Assembly (NCBI GenBank): GCA_025934495.1
Contig: JAICXY010000024.1
Coordinates: forward strand, 1 to 36,953
DNA from: Candidatus Nitrosocosmicus sp.
Lineage (GTDB): Archaea; Thermoproteota; Nitrososphaeria; Nitrososphaerales; Nitrososphaeraceae
DNA length: 36,953 nucleotides
Direction of reading: 5' to 3'
Made by a program: the position numbers and the translations under genes. This document shows positions 20,788 through 31,231 of this stretch, in pieces. Each line of letters begins with the position of its first letter. Position 1 is the first letter of the stretch. The notes under the pieces were generated by a model. That model was given only the letters and a program-made list of their open reading frames with translations, ran no database searches and was not told where the DNA came from.

Positions 20788-21654
20788 GGACCTGTTAACA
20801 GTTGTGTAAAGAGGGTTGTATACTCATCTGTAAACTAATACTGCTTGTTTTCATCAACTAAATTATTGTTGATTTTTTTGGTATACCTTGAAAATTATAA
20901 AATTAACAAATCTAAACGAACACAATCAATTTACATTAATGAGTAGCCAGTTATTTACATAACTGTTAACTTAAGGAAAAATCTATAGCTCGAATACACC
21001 TGATTTCCTAAGCTCTAGAATTAGAACATCTTTAAATTATAGGTTATGGGTTGTACTTGTACTTTTTTTTAGGTTTGCCTTTTAGAAATACTGCAAAAGC
21101 ATTAACTTTCTTTTTTTGCATATGATGAATATAAGTCACCTTGTATCTATATGGAACTGGATTCAAAAATACAAACTAGAGAAATTGAAGAAGAAGAAAA
21201 TAAGAATACATAATTGAAAACTGATATAAAAGCAGACTCTGAATTAATACCGCTTTGAATGATCGCCATCGTCGAACCAACAAAAGATAGATAAATTCTT
21301 TTAACCAGCAAATCAAAAGAACGAAAAATATGTTTGTTACAATAGATCGTTTTCTATCTGACATTGTGAATAAATATGGTGAATATCCAGTTTCAACTGA
21401 CGGTGGCATATGGTATCCACATCAGGCTTATAATCCTATAGATAGGTCGCCATATCCATTCTTCTGTATATAAGAATGAGAAAAGACTCTGAAATAACAA
21501 TACACAATCTAAAAGATAGAATAAAAATCTTGATAGTTATTTTACTTGCAGCAGAAAAAAGAACAAGTGCAAATTAAAACATATAAAACAATGGCTTAAT
21601 CTATTGGTTGACCAGTACAATAAAGAAACGATTTAAGTTGTTATTGTGTTCTCT
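20788..21654 (+). pseudogene. Degenerate IS6-like element, interrupted by a MITE at its left end
   Basis: Left end gggacctgtt/aacttaagg (split by 20798-20966); decayed reading FRFAF*KYCKSINFL...SHLVSIWNWIQKYKLEK, IAIVEPTKDR, MFVTIDRFLSDIVNKYGEYPVSTDGGIWYPHQAY, IHNLKDRIKILIVILLAAEKRTSAN; 3' part parallels the 13.7 kb remnant. Confidence 0.8.
20798..20966. mobile_element. 169-bp MITE-like element related to the IS630-type element at 34744-35939
   Basis: Imperfect terminal inverted repeats (acagttgtgtaaagagg...ctgtaaactaatactgcttgtttt / ...cgaacacaatcaatttacattaat...ttatttacataactgt) matching the IS630 ends; TA flanks at 20796-20797 and 20967-20968. Confidence 0.8.
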
Positions 21655-22127
21655 ACTAGTATATTATTTTGAGGATTATTTGAGAAGGGCTTAAAAAGAA
21701 TTTAACATATTTTGCTTTTTCTTTTAAAATATTTGAGTTTATATAGTAATCGGCCCTGTAGAGTTAAGAATTTAAGAGTTTTTTAATTAACCAAATTTGT
21801 TTGTTTTATAGAATATTATATAAAAAATTTTGGCATAATGAACATAAATTTATTATGCAATAAAATTGAATTTTTATTTTGATATTATAATTAAAACACT
21901 ATAGAAAGAATATTTTTTGTCAACTTTATCGAGTCCAATGATCTAATAACTTTTTTGGATATGTACAATGATATCATCTATTAAATCCACAATTATTGTA
22001 GAGTATATTATAATTTAAAACTGATAGATTGATGTAGAGAATTTGAAAAATTGAAATAAACACTTTTTTTTTGTTTATTTTAAATTAATATTCTTATTTA
22101 TTAGATCTTATCTAATACCTTGTATCT

Positions 22128-23393
22128 ATGATTCGTATATATAAAAATCGTCCTAATAGTCTAGGAACGATAAGCTCTACGTCTTCTCCTGATAGAACTA
22201 ACAGTAATGTACAGTTTGAGAACTTGCCTATACCATCTGGTAAAGCACCATATCATCTAAATCTATCGCAAGTTTTGCCTATGGAAGAAATCACCAGAAT
22301 CCAGGATACTGGCGCAATTTCATTTCATATTGTGGGGGATACCGGGGGGTCTAGGAAACCTGAAAATCAAAAAATAGTTGAAATTGCAATGGAGTCTGAT
22401 TTTAAACATAAAGATAAAACAAAGATTCCTTCGTTTTTTTATCATCTCGGTGACATTGTATATAAATTTGGAGAAGCAAGCGAATATAACTCCCAATTCT
22501 ATGAGCCGTATGAATTCTATCCTAGTCCGATATTTGCAATACCTGGAAATAAAGATGGGTCCATAAGACAAGCAGGATCAAACTATATAGAAAAAGATCT
22601 AAAATTAAAAAATAACATAAAAAGCAATAGCAGCAGTAACAAAAATATGCCCATAACAACTAATGCTACTGCAAATAAGATAATATCTAGCAAGGTGCCG
22701 TCTTTAAAAGCATTTGTTGATAATTTCTGTGCTAAAGCCTCTCATATTACGCCAGATGCAGAAGAAGTAAATAGGCCCGCAATGGTACAACCAAATGTAT
22801 TTTGGACATTAGAAGCGCCTTTTGTAAATATTATCGGATTATATTCAAATGTGCCTGATGGTGGTGAAATAAGAGATCCTCAATTTAATTGGTTTGTAGA
22901 GGAACTAAGAAACGCTCCTATGGATAAAGCATTAGTTGTGTGTGTTCATCATTCTCCATTTGCTGTAGATATTAAAAGACGTGGAAGTGAATATATCTTA
23001 AACCGATTAGATTCTGCATTTCAAATATCTAATAGGACACCAGATGCAGTGTTTTCAGGGCATGTCCATAACTACCAAAGATTTACAAGAAATTTTGAAA
23101 ATAGAGAAATTCCATATATAGTTGCAGGGACTGGAGGGCATTGGGATTTAAATTACATGCAAAAGCACCAAGATGGTACCCCAATCGAGTTACCGTATAA
23201 GCTTTCTGATAGGAGTGATCTTATTCTTGAAAACTATTGTGATGATCGTCATGGATTTATGAGGGTTCAGGTTTCCTCAAAAAAACTAATAGGTAAATTC
23301 TACGTCGTATCAAGATCACATGAATCATGGAGAAAACCTGCTAAAAAATTAGATGAATTTGAACTTGATTTACAAAAACATAAAATAAAATGA
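22128..23393 (+). CDS. Metallophosphoesterase (calcineurin-like), paralog 1
   Basis: FHIVGDTGGS, YHLGDIVYKFGEASEY, AIPGNKDGS, VVCVHHSPFA, AVFSGHVHNYQRF. Confidence 0.9.
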   Translation: MIRIYKNRPNSLGTISSTSSPDRTNSNVQFENLPIPSGKAPYHLNLSQVLPMEEITRIQDTGAISFHIVGDTGGSRKPENQKIVEIAMESDFKHKDKTKIPSFFYHLGDIVYKFGEASEYNSQFYEPYEFYPSPIFAIPGNKDGSIRQAGSNYIEKDLKLKNNIKSNSSSNKNMPITTNATANKIISSKVPSLKAFVDNFCAKASHITPDAEEVNRPAMVQPNVFWTLEAPFVNIIGLYSNVPDGGEIRDPQFNWFVEELRNAPMDKALVVCVHHSPFAVDIKRRGSEYILNRLDSAFQISNRTPDAVFSGHVHNYQRFTRNFENREIPYIVAGTGGHWDLNYMQKHQDGTPIELPYKLSDRSDLILENYCDDRHGFMRVQVSSKKLIGKFYVVSRSHESWRKPAKKLDEFELDLQKHKIK

Positions 23394-23678
23394 AGGATAT
23401 TTTTTATATTATTGCATTATTATTTTTATAATTTCTATAACTGATTCTCAAAAAGATTTTATCTATTAGTTTGATTACTATCAATTCCAAATTGTACATA
23501 TTCTAGAGTATTTCGCCTGAGAGATGGAGCGTACTCATTTGAGATCGATACTAATAAATGAAATATATCTTTAATTGCCATTAATTGTATATAGTTTTTT
23601 TGGAAATATGTGAATTAAAACGCAAGACTATAAATTATTTGCAAAGATGTTATTAATTTGAATAAATTTACAATATAA

Positions 23679-24878
23679 ATGAATACTCATTTAAATATGC
23701 ATAACTTGAGGACAATACCCATTTATCCTCATATTGATCGAACCTTGGGTCACCATAATCCGGGCAAGATAAAACGTCCAATAGGTGATCCTGTTTCACC
23801 TCCCAAACCGAATCCGCGATTCATTCTGCCACCTTCGACCAACCTGCAGAATCTGAGTCTTGATCTAGATATAATAATACCAAATCAAACAAAAACCGTA
23901 ATAGATACAGATTCGTTAGTTTTTCACGCGGTAGGCGATACTGGTGGGATTCATGGTGATGATGTAGAAAAAGCAATTGCAAAGGCGATGGATCAACAGA
24001 TTTCTGCACCAGGGGATAATAAACTAGTACCCATTTTTTATTATAATCTGGGAGATGTTGTATACTATAACGGTCAGAGCTCTTTATACACTAGCCAGTT
24101 TTATGAACCATATCAAAATTACCATGCTCCAATCTTTGCAATACCTGGTAACCATGATGGGGATAGTAATACTCGCCCAGGTGATCCAGTAGATACCGAG
24201 CCTTCGCTATTTGGCTTTATGCGGAATTTTTGTGATGCTGTTAGCCGTCATGATAGTCCATATCGTCCAACCATGACTCAACCTTATGTGTACTGGACAC
24301 TCAATATGCCATTTGCAACAATTATTGGGTTATATTCAAATGTTGATGGTACACTTGATGCTAGAGGAACCAGTGAGCAACAACAGTGGTTTGAACAACA
24401 GGTTCAAAGTGCTCCTGAGGATAAAGCATTGATCATAGCTGTCCATCACCCTCCATATTCGCTTGATACAGAGCATGGGGGCTATCCTGATATCGGTATT
24501 GCAATAGATAGAGTAATACAAGATACTGGACGAATACCAACAATTGTACTTTCAGGCCATGTACACTCTTATCAAAGGTTTGAACGTGATAGAGCTAAAA
24601 AAACGGTTCCTTATATTGTTGCTGGAGCAGGAGGATATACTAATACTCCAAAACTACTTCATAAGATAGAATCAGATGAAAATGGACAACGATTACAACC
24701 GGGATATCAAACAACTCGTTCAGATTTAAAATTAATGTCTTATAAAGATCAGGAGCCAGGATTTCTTCGAATCACTCTAGATAATAAAAAGAAAACCTTG
24801 ACCAGTGATTATTTTCTTGTCCCGTTTAATGAAAATCCATCAGAAACATCATTTGATACACTTACTATTCCTTGGTAA
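23679..24878 (+). CDS. Metallophosphoesterase (calcineurin-like), paralog 2
   Basis: FHAVGDTGGI, YNLGDVVYYNGQSSLY, AIPGNHDGD, IIAVHHPPYS, IVLSGHVHSYQRF; clearly paralogous to 22128-23393. Confidence 0.93.
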   Translation: MNTHLNMHNLRTIPIYPHIDRTLGHHNPGKIKRPIGDPVSPPKPNPRFILPPSTNLQNLSLDLDIIIPNQTKTVIDTDSLVFHAVGDTGGIHGDDVEKAIAKAMDQQISAPGDNKLVPIFYYNLGDVVYYNGQSSLYTSQFYEPYQNYHAPIFAIPGNHDGDSNTRPGDPVDTEPSLFGFMRNFCDAVSRHDSPYRPTMTQPYVYWTLNMPFATIIGLYSNVDGTLDARGTSEQQQWFEQQVQSAPEDKALIIAVHHPPYSLDTEHGGYPDIGIAIDRVIQDTGRIPTIVLSGHVHSYQRFERDRAKKTVPYIVAGAGGYTNTPKLLHKIESDENGQRLQPGYQTTRSDLKLMSYKDQEPGFLRITLDNKKKTLTSDYFLVPFNENPSETSFDTLTIPW

Positions 24879-25452
24879 CTATTATCCTAATTTTTAGATG
24901 TAACTAACAAATATAAATATTTTTTTTTGATTTCTATTATTAATTAAAATTTGATATAATTTTAAATATCCAAGAAAAATATGAAAATAACTTATGGGAA
25001 ATAAAAATAATAACCATTACTTATATACGTAAAGTATAGATTTGAACTCGATATAATAGATTATTTAAAGAATCCTTATTTCAAATAAGTGGGATATATT
25101 TACCATGATATAACCTTGTTTAATGTTTCAAGATTTCCATTGAACATTGACAAGATTAGATTTAAAATATTATTCTTGAGTAAAATTAAATACATTTTCT
25201 TTCAAAGTTGAACATAAACTATGATTTTAAAATAAGGAGCAGAATTAAATATTCAAGAAAACTGATATTAAAAATAAAAAGTTGATGCGATATATTTTTT
25301 CTCTGTCCTCCGGTTAGGTTTAGTTTTCTAAAACCAGCCTATTTCAATATTATAAAAGTAATCAATTGATGATACTTTTTGTATCTAATTAATCCCTAAA
25401 CATGAACATATAGTATTGACTCCTATTGAGATTCTGCTATACCTATGTAATA

Positions 25453-26310
25453 TCAAATTAACTTATTGTCAACAAATTCTTTAATTTTATCCAATGCATT
25501 ACATTTTAAATAGTTATTGGAACCAATGAATTCTTTCAACTTATTTTCTTTATATAGTTTTTTGATGCCTTTACCTAAAGCCAATTTTCCGTATTTCCAT
25601 TCTCTAATAGTATCAATTCCAAATTCTTGTTTTAAGTAATTGGTTATTATTTTTATTACACTACTAACATCTTGATTTGTTTTACCTTTTTTTTCAATTT
25701 CTATATTAATAACCGATACGTTAAATAATTTTAAATTAGATTTTAAGGAAAAAGTTACATCATCAATATCCATCTCCGAAATTAAGTCGTTTTTTAAATC
25801 ATTTGTCTTTATTACATCGAATATTTTTCTATTATTGATATGAGTATGTATTTCTCTAAAACCTAGTTGCTGCAAAGTTTTTATTGGATTTTTATCAAAA
25901 CATTTTCCTATTTTTTTTCCATCAATTTCTATTATTTCTTTGAGCAGTTTAGTAATTATGCCAAATGCTTCTTCTGACCATTTATATTCATTTTCTGAAC
26001 GACTAATACTATGGAATTCATATTTTGGTGGTCCTTTTAAAGTAATGATATTCGTATCATTCTTATCCCTTATTCGTAAAGTAAATTTTTTTTTATAAAG
26101 AGAATCTGAAATATCGTCAAAATAGGTATCAATTATTCTTTCATCGCTATTATAATCTATTTTAAAATCATTGATATTATGTATTCCTTTAACTTTATCT
26201 AATATTGTCTGAATATTGTTTGAACAAATTATTAAAGATATCTCACTTTCAGTATTCATTATTTGTTTCCCTTTTCTCTTTTTTACAATTATAATAATAT
26301 ATATTTGCAA
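25453..26310 (-). CDS. CYTH domain (triphosphate tunnel metalloenzyme-like) protein
   Basis: N-terminal TESEISLII (ExE-type), TYFDDISDSLYKKKFTLRIRDKNDTNIITLKGP, SRSENEYKW, INIEIEKKGK, REWKYGKLALGKGIKKL. True start is probably the internal MNTESE. Confidence 0.8.
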   Translation of the reverse strand: MQIYIIIIVKKRKGKQIMNTESEISLIICSNNIQTILDKVKGIHNINDFKIDYNSDERIIDTYFDDISDSLYKKKFTLRIRDKNDTNIITLKGPPKYEFHSISRSENEYKWSEEAFGIITKLLKEIIEIDGKKIGKCFDKNPIKTLQQLGFREIHTHINNRKIFDVIKTNDLKNDLISEMDIDDVTFSLKSNLKLFNVSVINIEIEKKGKTNQDVSSVIKIITNYLKQEFGIDTIREWKYGKLALGKGIKKLYKENKLKEFIGSNNYLKCNALDKIKEFVDNKLI

Positions 26311-26762
26311 GGATAGGGCGAAATGTCGTATAATTTTATCAATTGTTATTTGTACATATTAGGGAATGCATCATACTCATTTTTCAAATAACTTTTTCAA
26401 ATAATTAATATAATAATATAATAATAATTTCCTTTATAATATAGAATAACATCATTAAAAAGTAAAATTACAAAGGCAATAAAAAAATACAAAGAATTAA
26501 TGAGTAAATTAAAAAGTAATAAAGAATTGTCTTTTAATAAAAAGAAATATTTAACTTAAAATTGTATTAATTTTTTGCTTAATTTTGCCAAATCGATGAT
26601 AAATTTAATCATTTAATAATCCTTATACTATAATATAACAATTTTATCTATCGACTATGCATATATAAAATAAATTATTACTCATATCAATAACTGATAC
26701 TACAACAAGGCATAAATGAGATCTAGTATTATTTTAAATGTCGATACCAGGGTTTTGAAAAT

Positions 26763-28754
26763 TTGAATTCAAACATTAACAAAGAGCATATAGATGAAAA
26801 TGACCTTCATTTAAGTATCACAAATAATCCATATGAACAACTTGGCAATAATCTATATGACATATATAAACAGGTAATACAAGAGGTAGAAAAAGTAAGA
26901 GATAACTTTAAGATGGGTGATAAAATGTTTGAAAATGAAAAGAGTCGAGATAATCTCCTATGCTATCTTGCATTAAGGAAAAATAACATAGAGCACATTC
27001 AGATAGGATTAGCTGAAAATGGTCTTTCATCCCTAGGGCGATTAGAAGATAATGTCTTAATTAGCTTAGAGCAGGTTTTGAAGCATTTTGGATATTTTGC
27101 CTCTATGGATTCCAGCATAAAGAGAACTACATATGATGAAGCAAAATATATTTTATCAAATCGTAGCAAATCGTTACTTGGTCGTTCAAGGAAAGAACGA
27201 ACCACAAGGATTATGGTCACACTTGATATAGATACTGCATATCAACCACAATTACTCGAAGAGCTTCTTAAAAATGGAATGGATATTGCAAGGATTAACT
27301 GTGCGTATTATACGACAATCGAATGGAAAATGATTATAGATGCCGTAAGAAATGCCGAAAAGCGGCTAATTGAGAGAGGACAAGACATTGGGAGAAAATG
27401 TAGAATAGTCATGGATTTGGGTGGACCTAAAATTAGAGTAAATAATATGAGTTTAGAAAGTAGACCATTAAAAATTACCGTTCCTAAAGATATTCATGGA
27501 AGACCAAGAAGATTAGTTGAGGGATTGTTAGACGGTGAAGCAAAATATACCGAAAAGACCAATCTAACCGGAGTCCATTCTAGTTTTGTAATATCAATAT
27601 CAAAGAGACAAGAAGAATTAAGTAATGTAAAGGTGGGAGAAAAGCTATCATTTATCGATTCTCGTGGAAGATTGCGTTCTCTGAGAGTTCTTGAACGAAT
27701 AAATGAAAGATTGTTTCGTATTGGCATTGAAAAGACCATATACATTCAGGATGGAATAACTTTGTATCACGAAAAAGGTAGTAGTAATATCGTCTCATCT
27801 AGTACAGAGGCAGCAGCAACCATTCCGAATATAGATTATCAAAATGCAAAAGAGAATCAAAGTAACATTGTAATAGGACCTGTACGACCATATCCTATTG
27901 ATATTGAGGTAAAAGCAGGCGATAAACTGCTGCTATATAGAAAAAACATAAATGGTCATTCATCTACCGCAGACAAACCTGCAGGAATAAGTTGCAGCAT
28001 ACCGGAAATTTTAAACAAAGTACAACTAGGACATAGAGTATTAATTGATGATGGGAAAATAGGATCAATAGTAAGTTTAGTAAATGATGAATATTTGGAA
28101 TTGAAGATAATTCATCCATCGGATACTGTAGGCAAAATAAAATCTAACAAGGGATTAAATTTCCCAGATTCTAATCTGAATCTTTCTGCTATTACCTCTG
28201 AAGATATTAAAAACTTGAAATTCATTGTTAAACATGCAAATGCAGTAGCAATATCATTTGCACATTCTCCTGAAGATATAACATTGTTAACCAAGGAATT
28301 ACTGAAACTTGGTTATCCTGATTTTGGAATAATAGCAAAAATAGAAACACGTATTTCCATTTATAATCTAACTAAAATTCTATTAGCCGGACTTGATGTT
28401 CCTAAATTTGGCATATTAATTGCACGAGGAGATCTTGCAGTAGAAATCGGATACGAGAATCTATCTCAAATTCAAGAAGATATATTGTGTTTATGCGATG
28501 CAGCTCATATACCCGTTATTTTAGCAACACAAGTCCTGGAGACACTAGCTAAAAGTGGTGTACCAACAAGAGCTGAAATTATTGATGCTGCAAGAGGGCA
28601 AAGGGCAGAATGTGTGATGTTAAATAAAGGCAAATATGTAATTGAAGCCGTGAAAATACTCTCATCGCTTCTAAAAACAGAAGAAAGGCACAATATTAAA
28701 AAACGACAAATATTTAGAGAATTTATTGAGCAGTATGGTGTATTTGACAAATAA
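26763..28754 (+). CDS. Pyruvate kinase-like protein (divergent long form)
   Basis: RIMVTLDID, GMDIARINCAYYT, RIVMDLGGPKIRV, AISFAHSPEDI, GIIAKIETR, GILIARGDLAVEIGYENLSQIQEDIL, PVILATQVLETLAKSGVPTRAEIIDAARGQRAECVMLNKGKYVIEAV; about 130-aa N-terminal extension. Confidence 0.85.
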   Translation: MNSNINKEHIDENDLHLSITNNPYEQLGNNLYDIYKQVIQEVEKVRDNFKMGDKMFENEKSRDNLLCYLALRKNNIEHIQIGLAENGLSSLGRLEDNVLISLEQVLKHFGYFASMDSSIKRTTYDEAKYILSNRSKSLLGRSRKERTTRIMVTLDIDTAYQPQLLEELLKNGMDIARINCAYYTTIEWKMIIDAVRNAEKRLIERGQDIGRKCRIVMDLGGPKIRVNNMSLESRPLKITVPKDIHGRPRRLVEGLLDGEAKYTEKTNLTGVHSSFVISISKRQEELSNVKVGEKLSFIDSRGRLRSLRVLERINERLFRIGIEKTIYIQDGITLYHEKGSSNIVSSSTEAAATIPNIDYQNAKENQSNIVIGPVRPYPIDIEVKAGDKLLLYRKNINGHSSTADKPAGISCSIPEILNKVQLGHRVLIDDGKIGSIVSLVNDEYLELKIIHPSDTVGKIKSNKGLNFPDSNLNLSAITSEDIKNLKFIVKHANAVAISFAHSPEDITLLTKELLKLGYPDFGIIAKIETRISIYNLTKILLAGLDVPKFGILIARGDLAVEIGYENLSQIQEDILCLCDAAHIPVILATQVLETLAKSGVPTRAEIIDAARGQRAECVMLNKGKYVIEAVKILSSLLKTEERHNIKKRQIFREFIEQYGVFDK

Positions 28755-28780
28755 AATACTGTACAGTTACAGAGGAAAGT

Positions 28781-28914
28781 GCTTTGTTGCATGATTATAT
28801 TATCGTTATTTGTTAACGTTTCGTTGATAGAATTATAATGGAACCAAGGAAAATTAGATTACTCTGTCCATAAATAGGTATATCTTTAACTGTTTTAGAA
28901 CGATGCAACAAAGC
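28781..28914. repeat. Inverted repeat pair, possible MITE/IS relic
   Basis: gctttgttgcat (28781-28792) and its exact reverse complement atgcaacaaagc (28903-28914). Confidence 0.5.
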
Positions 28915-29380
28915 AGAGATAAATTACAAATGAACATAATAAAATTAAATCATTTACTACTTAAGATTTTGTTCATCTTTATTCAAAAAATTCTATTTAC
29001 ATCTGTTAATAATTATGTAATGGGTTGTCTATTTGTATTTGTAAACAAGCAATAATTTTAAAAAATAATTTTTTTTATATTAAACATCTGTTCATTACCA
29101 CTTCTAAGATTGATTTTGTTATTACTTATTATAATGCGTAAAATCTAATATTCTCTCAATATCTGAAAAGTGCACATTAACAGATTATCTTTTTTTATAT
29201 AAATTCCAAGATTATTATTCTTTGTATCGTACATTATCTATAGGATAATGATTTTAAAAGACTTGGAGTTATATAATCTATATAAAAAAATGGTTAAACA
29301 ATATAGATTATTATTTAATAAGTATTCTATAAAAAGCATTTAGTAAAAGGATTAATGTATTTATTTAATATAACCACCTA

Positions 29381-29823
29381 TTGAACGAAAGAGAATTTCT
29401 CTATAGTTTGTGTGAAGAGGCATTAGAGAGAGATAAATCCATAAGATTTGCAGCTGTAGTAAATCATGATGGAAAGTTAATTGTAGGAACATCGAGGCGA
29501 TGTATTATTCAACAAAATGAGATTTTAGATAATGATTTCTTTAAATCATGTTTAAATAATGCATATCGTATATTCTCAAATGATGACTATAGTCAAAACT
29601 CATTGATTAACAAAAAAATATAATTTATTCTAATTTATTTGGAAGATCGGATTTTCAACTAATACATATTAATAAGAATATGTTCATTGCATTTGCTCCT
29701 ATAACTGAGAACCAAGACAAATATCTTTGCCTTTATTTTGAATCAGGCATATCTTTGCATAAAACATTATTAAATTTCAATACTATATTTGAATATAATG
29801 AATTAAATAAATTTTTGATTTGA
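29381..29823 (+). pseudogene. Frameshifted small sensor/roadblock-like archaeal protein (DUF6659-type)
   Basis: LCEEALERDKSIRFAAVVNHDGKLIVGTSRR in one frame, then MFIAFAPITENQDKYLCLYFESGISLHKTLLNFNTIFEYNELNKFLI* in another frame. Confidence 0.55.
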
Positions 29824-30360
29824 CTGGAGAATAAATTATATGAGAATATATTGTATATTGAAACTTTTTTTTAATGATACTTATCATCGAATATTATCGT
29901 TTCTAAAAAAAAGTAATAACCTTATTGAATAATAAAATTGGAAACGAAATATAAAAACCTTTAATATTTGAGGTTTTCCGTGCCCTATGTTTCTCTAACT
30001 TTAGCACTTATTATTGTAATGATAAATGGAATAAGAATACGGTAATTCATAATAATTCGAGCATGAAATTAGCATTCAGGCAGACTAATAACCCTTTTTT
30101 GAGAACGTTCTTTGATTTGTGTATTTATAAATTAAGAATATTGTAGTCGAATAAAAAGTTATTTACTTTATAAAATTTGTTATTTCTGATAAGCAATATA
30201 TTTTTCATTATTCTGGCGATCTGTAAAACATGATTGTGCAAAAACCTCCACTTATTAGTAGGGAAATTTAGTAACTTTGGATCTTGATTACTTATATTGA
30301 TTTTATTCTATTGTTGCCAAAGTATATTTTTGTTTCCGGGTTTTAATTCTTATCTTTTCA

Positions 30361-30825
30361 TTATCTATAATTAAGTTTGTATTTTATTAATTGATCATTC
30401 TTTTGTATAAATATATCCTTTCGAAGGTGCTCTAAAATTTTCCCTGCTGTATTTTTTGTTCTATCTAAATGATCGAAAATAAAATTACAGGAAATTTTTT
30501 TTAATATTCGAAGTATCGAATTATAAATTCTCCGAATAATATCGTCTCTTATTCCCGTTTTTCTATTTAATAGTTCTATTGTCGATTTTGAATCGCTTCT
30601 GACAATCACTGTCTTTTTTCTTCTTTTAATTTTTTTAAATATTTTTAGATTATCTGAAATTGCAAAATAAATTGCAAGCATCTCCATTCTCTGAACCCCA
30701 AATTTCTCATTTTTTATAGATGGTTTTAATACTCTAATTTTGCTTTTATTGTAAAGATGATTATGCCAAGAAATATACCCCAGAGGAGAACCATCTGCAT
30801 CAATTGCGATGTTTGTGGCACGCAC
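30361..30825 (-). CDS. RNase H-like protein
   Basis: NIAIDADGSPLGYISW, EMLAIYFAISD, VIVRSDSKSTIELL, FDHLDRTKNTAGKIL: acidic residues in RNase H-fold order. Confidence 0.65.
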   Translation of the reverse strand: MRATNIAIDADGSPLGYISWHNHLYNKSKIRVLKPSIKNEKFGVQRMEMLAIYFAISDNLKIFKKIKRRKKTVIVRSDSKSTIELLNRKTGIRDDIIRRIYNSILRILKKISCNFIFDHLDRTKNTAGKILEHLRKDIFIQKNDQLIKYKLNYR

Positions 30826-31231
30826 GTATTATTTTATCAAGCATTAAACATATATCAATTATCTATATAGTTAATATTTAATATATGTAGTTTGTTTATA
30901 TTGATGTTTGCCTAATACTATAAAGGTTACAAAGTTTTATTATGCGGACGATAGATGACAATTATACTGGCATTCTTGGGATTAATTTGTTATATTGCTC
31001 TTTCATTAGGTTTAAGAATTGATTATCTACTTATTTTACTATTTATTTGATATTTCCAGGCAGTCATATTTAGAAATCTATTATTTCATTATAATACCGA
31101 ATACGAAAATTATCTGGGAATAGATTTTTTGGGAAAGATACATTATTATATTGTATTAAATGTTATCATAATTAACTATATACTATAAATATTGTATAGC
31201 GATAACGTTTAAAGTTTTCAAAGTTGTTATT

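Noticed and set aside
26999-28792. Minus-strand ORFs of 60-95 aa opposite the PK-like gene
   Set aside because: Shadow ORFs of a confidently coding plus strand.
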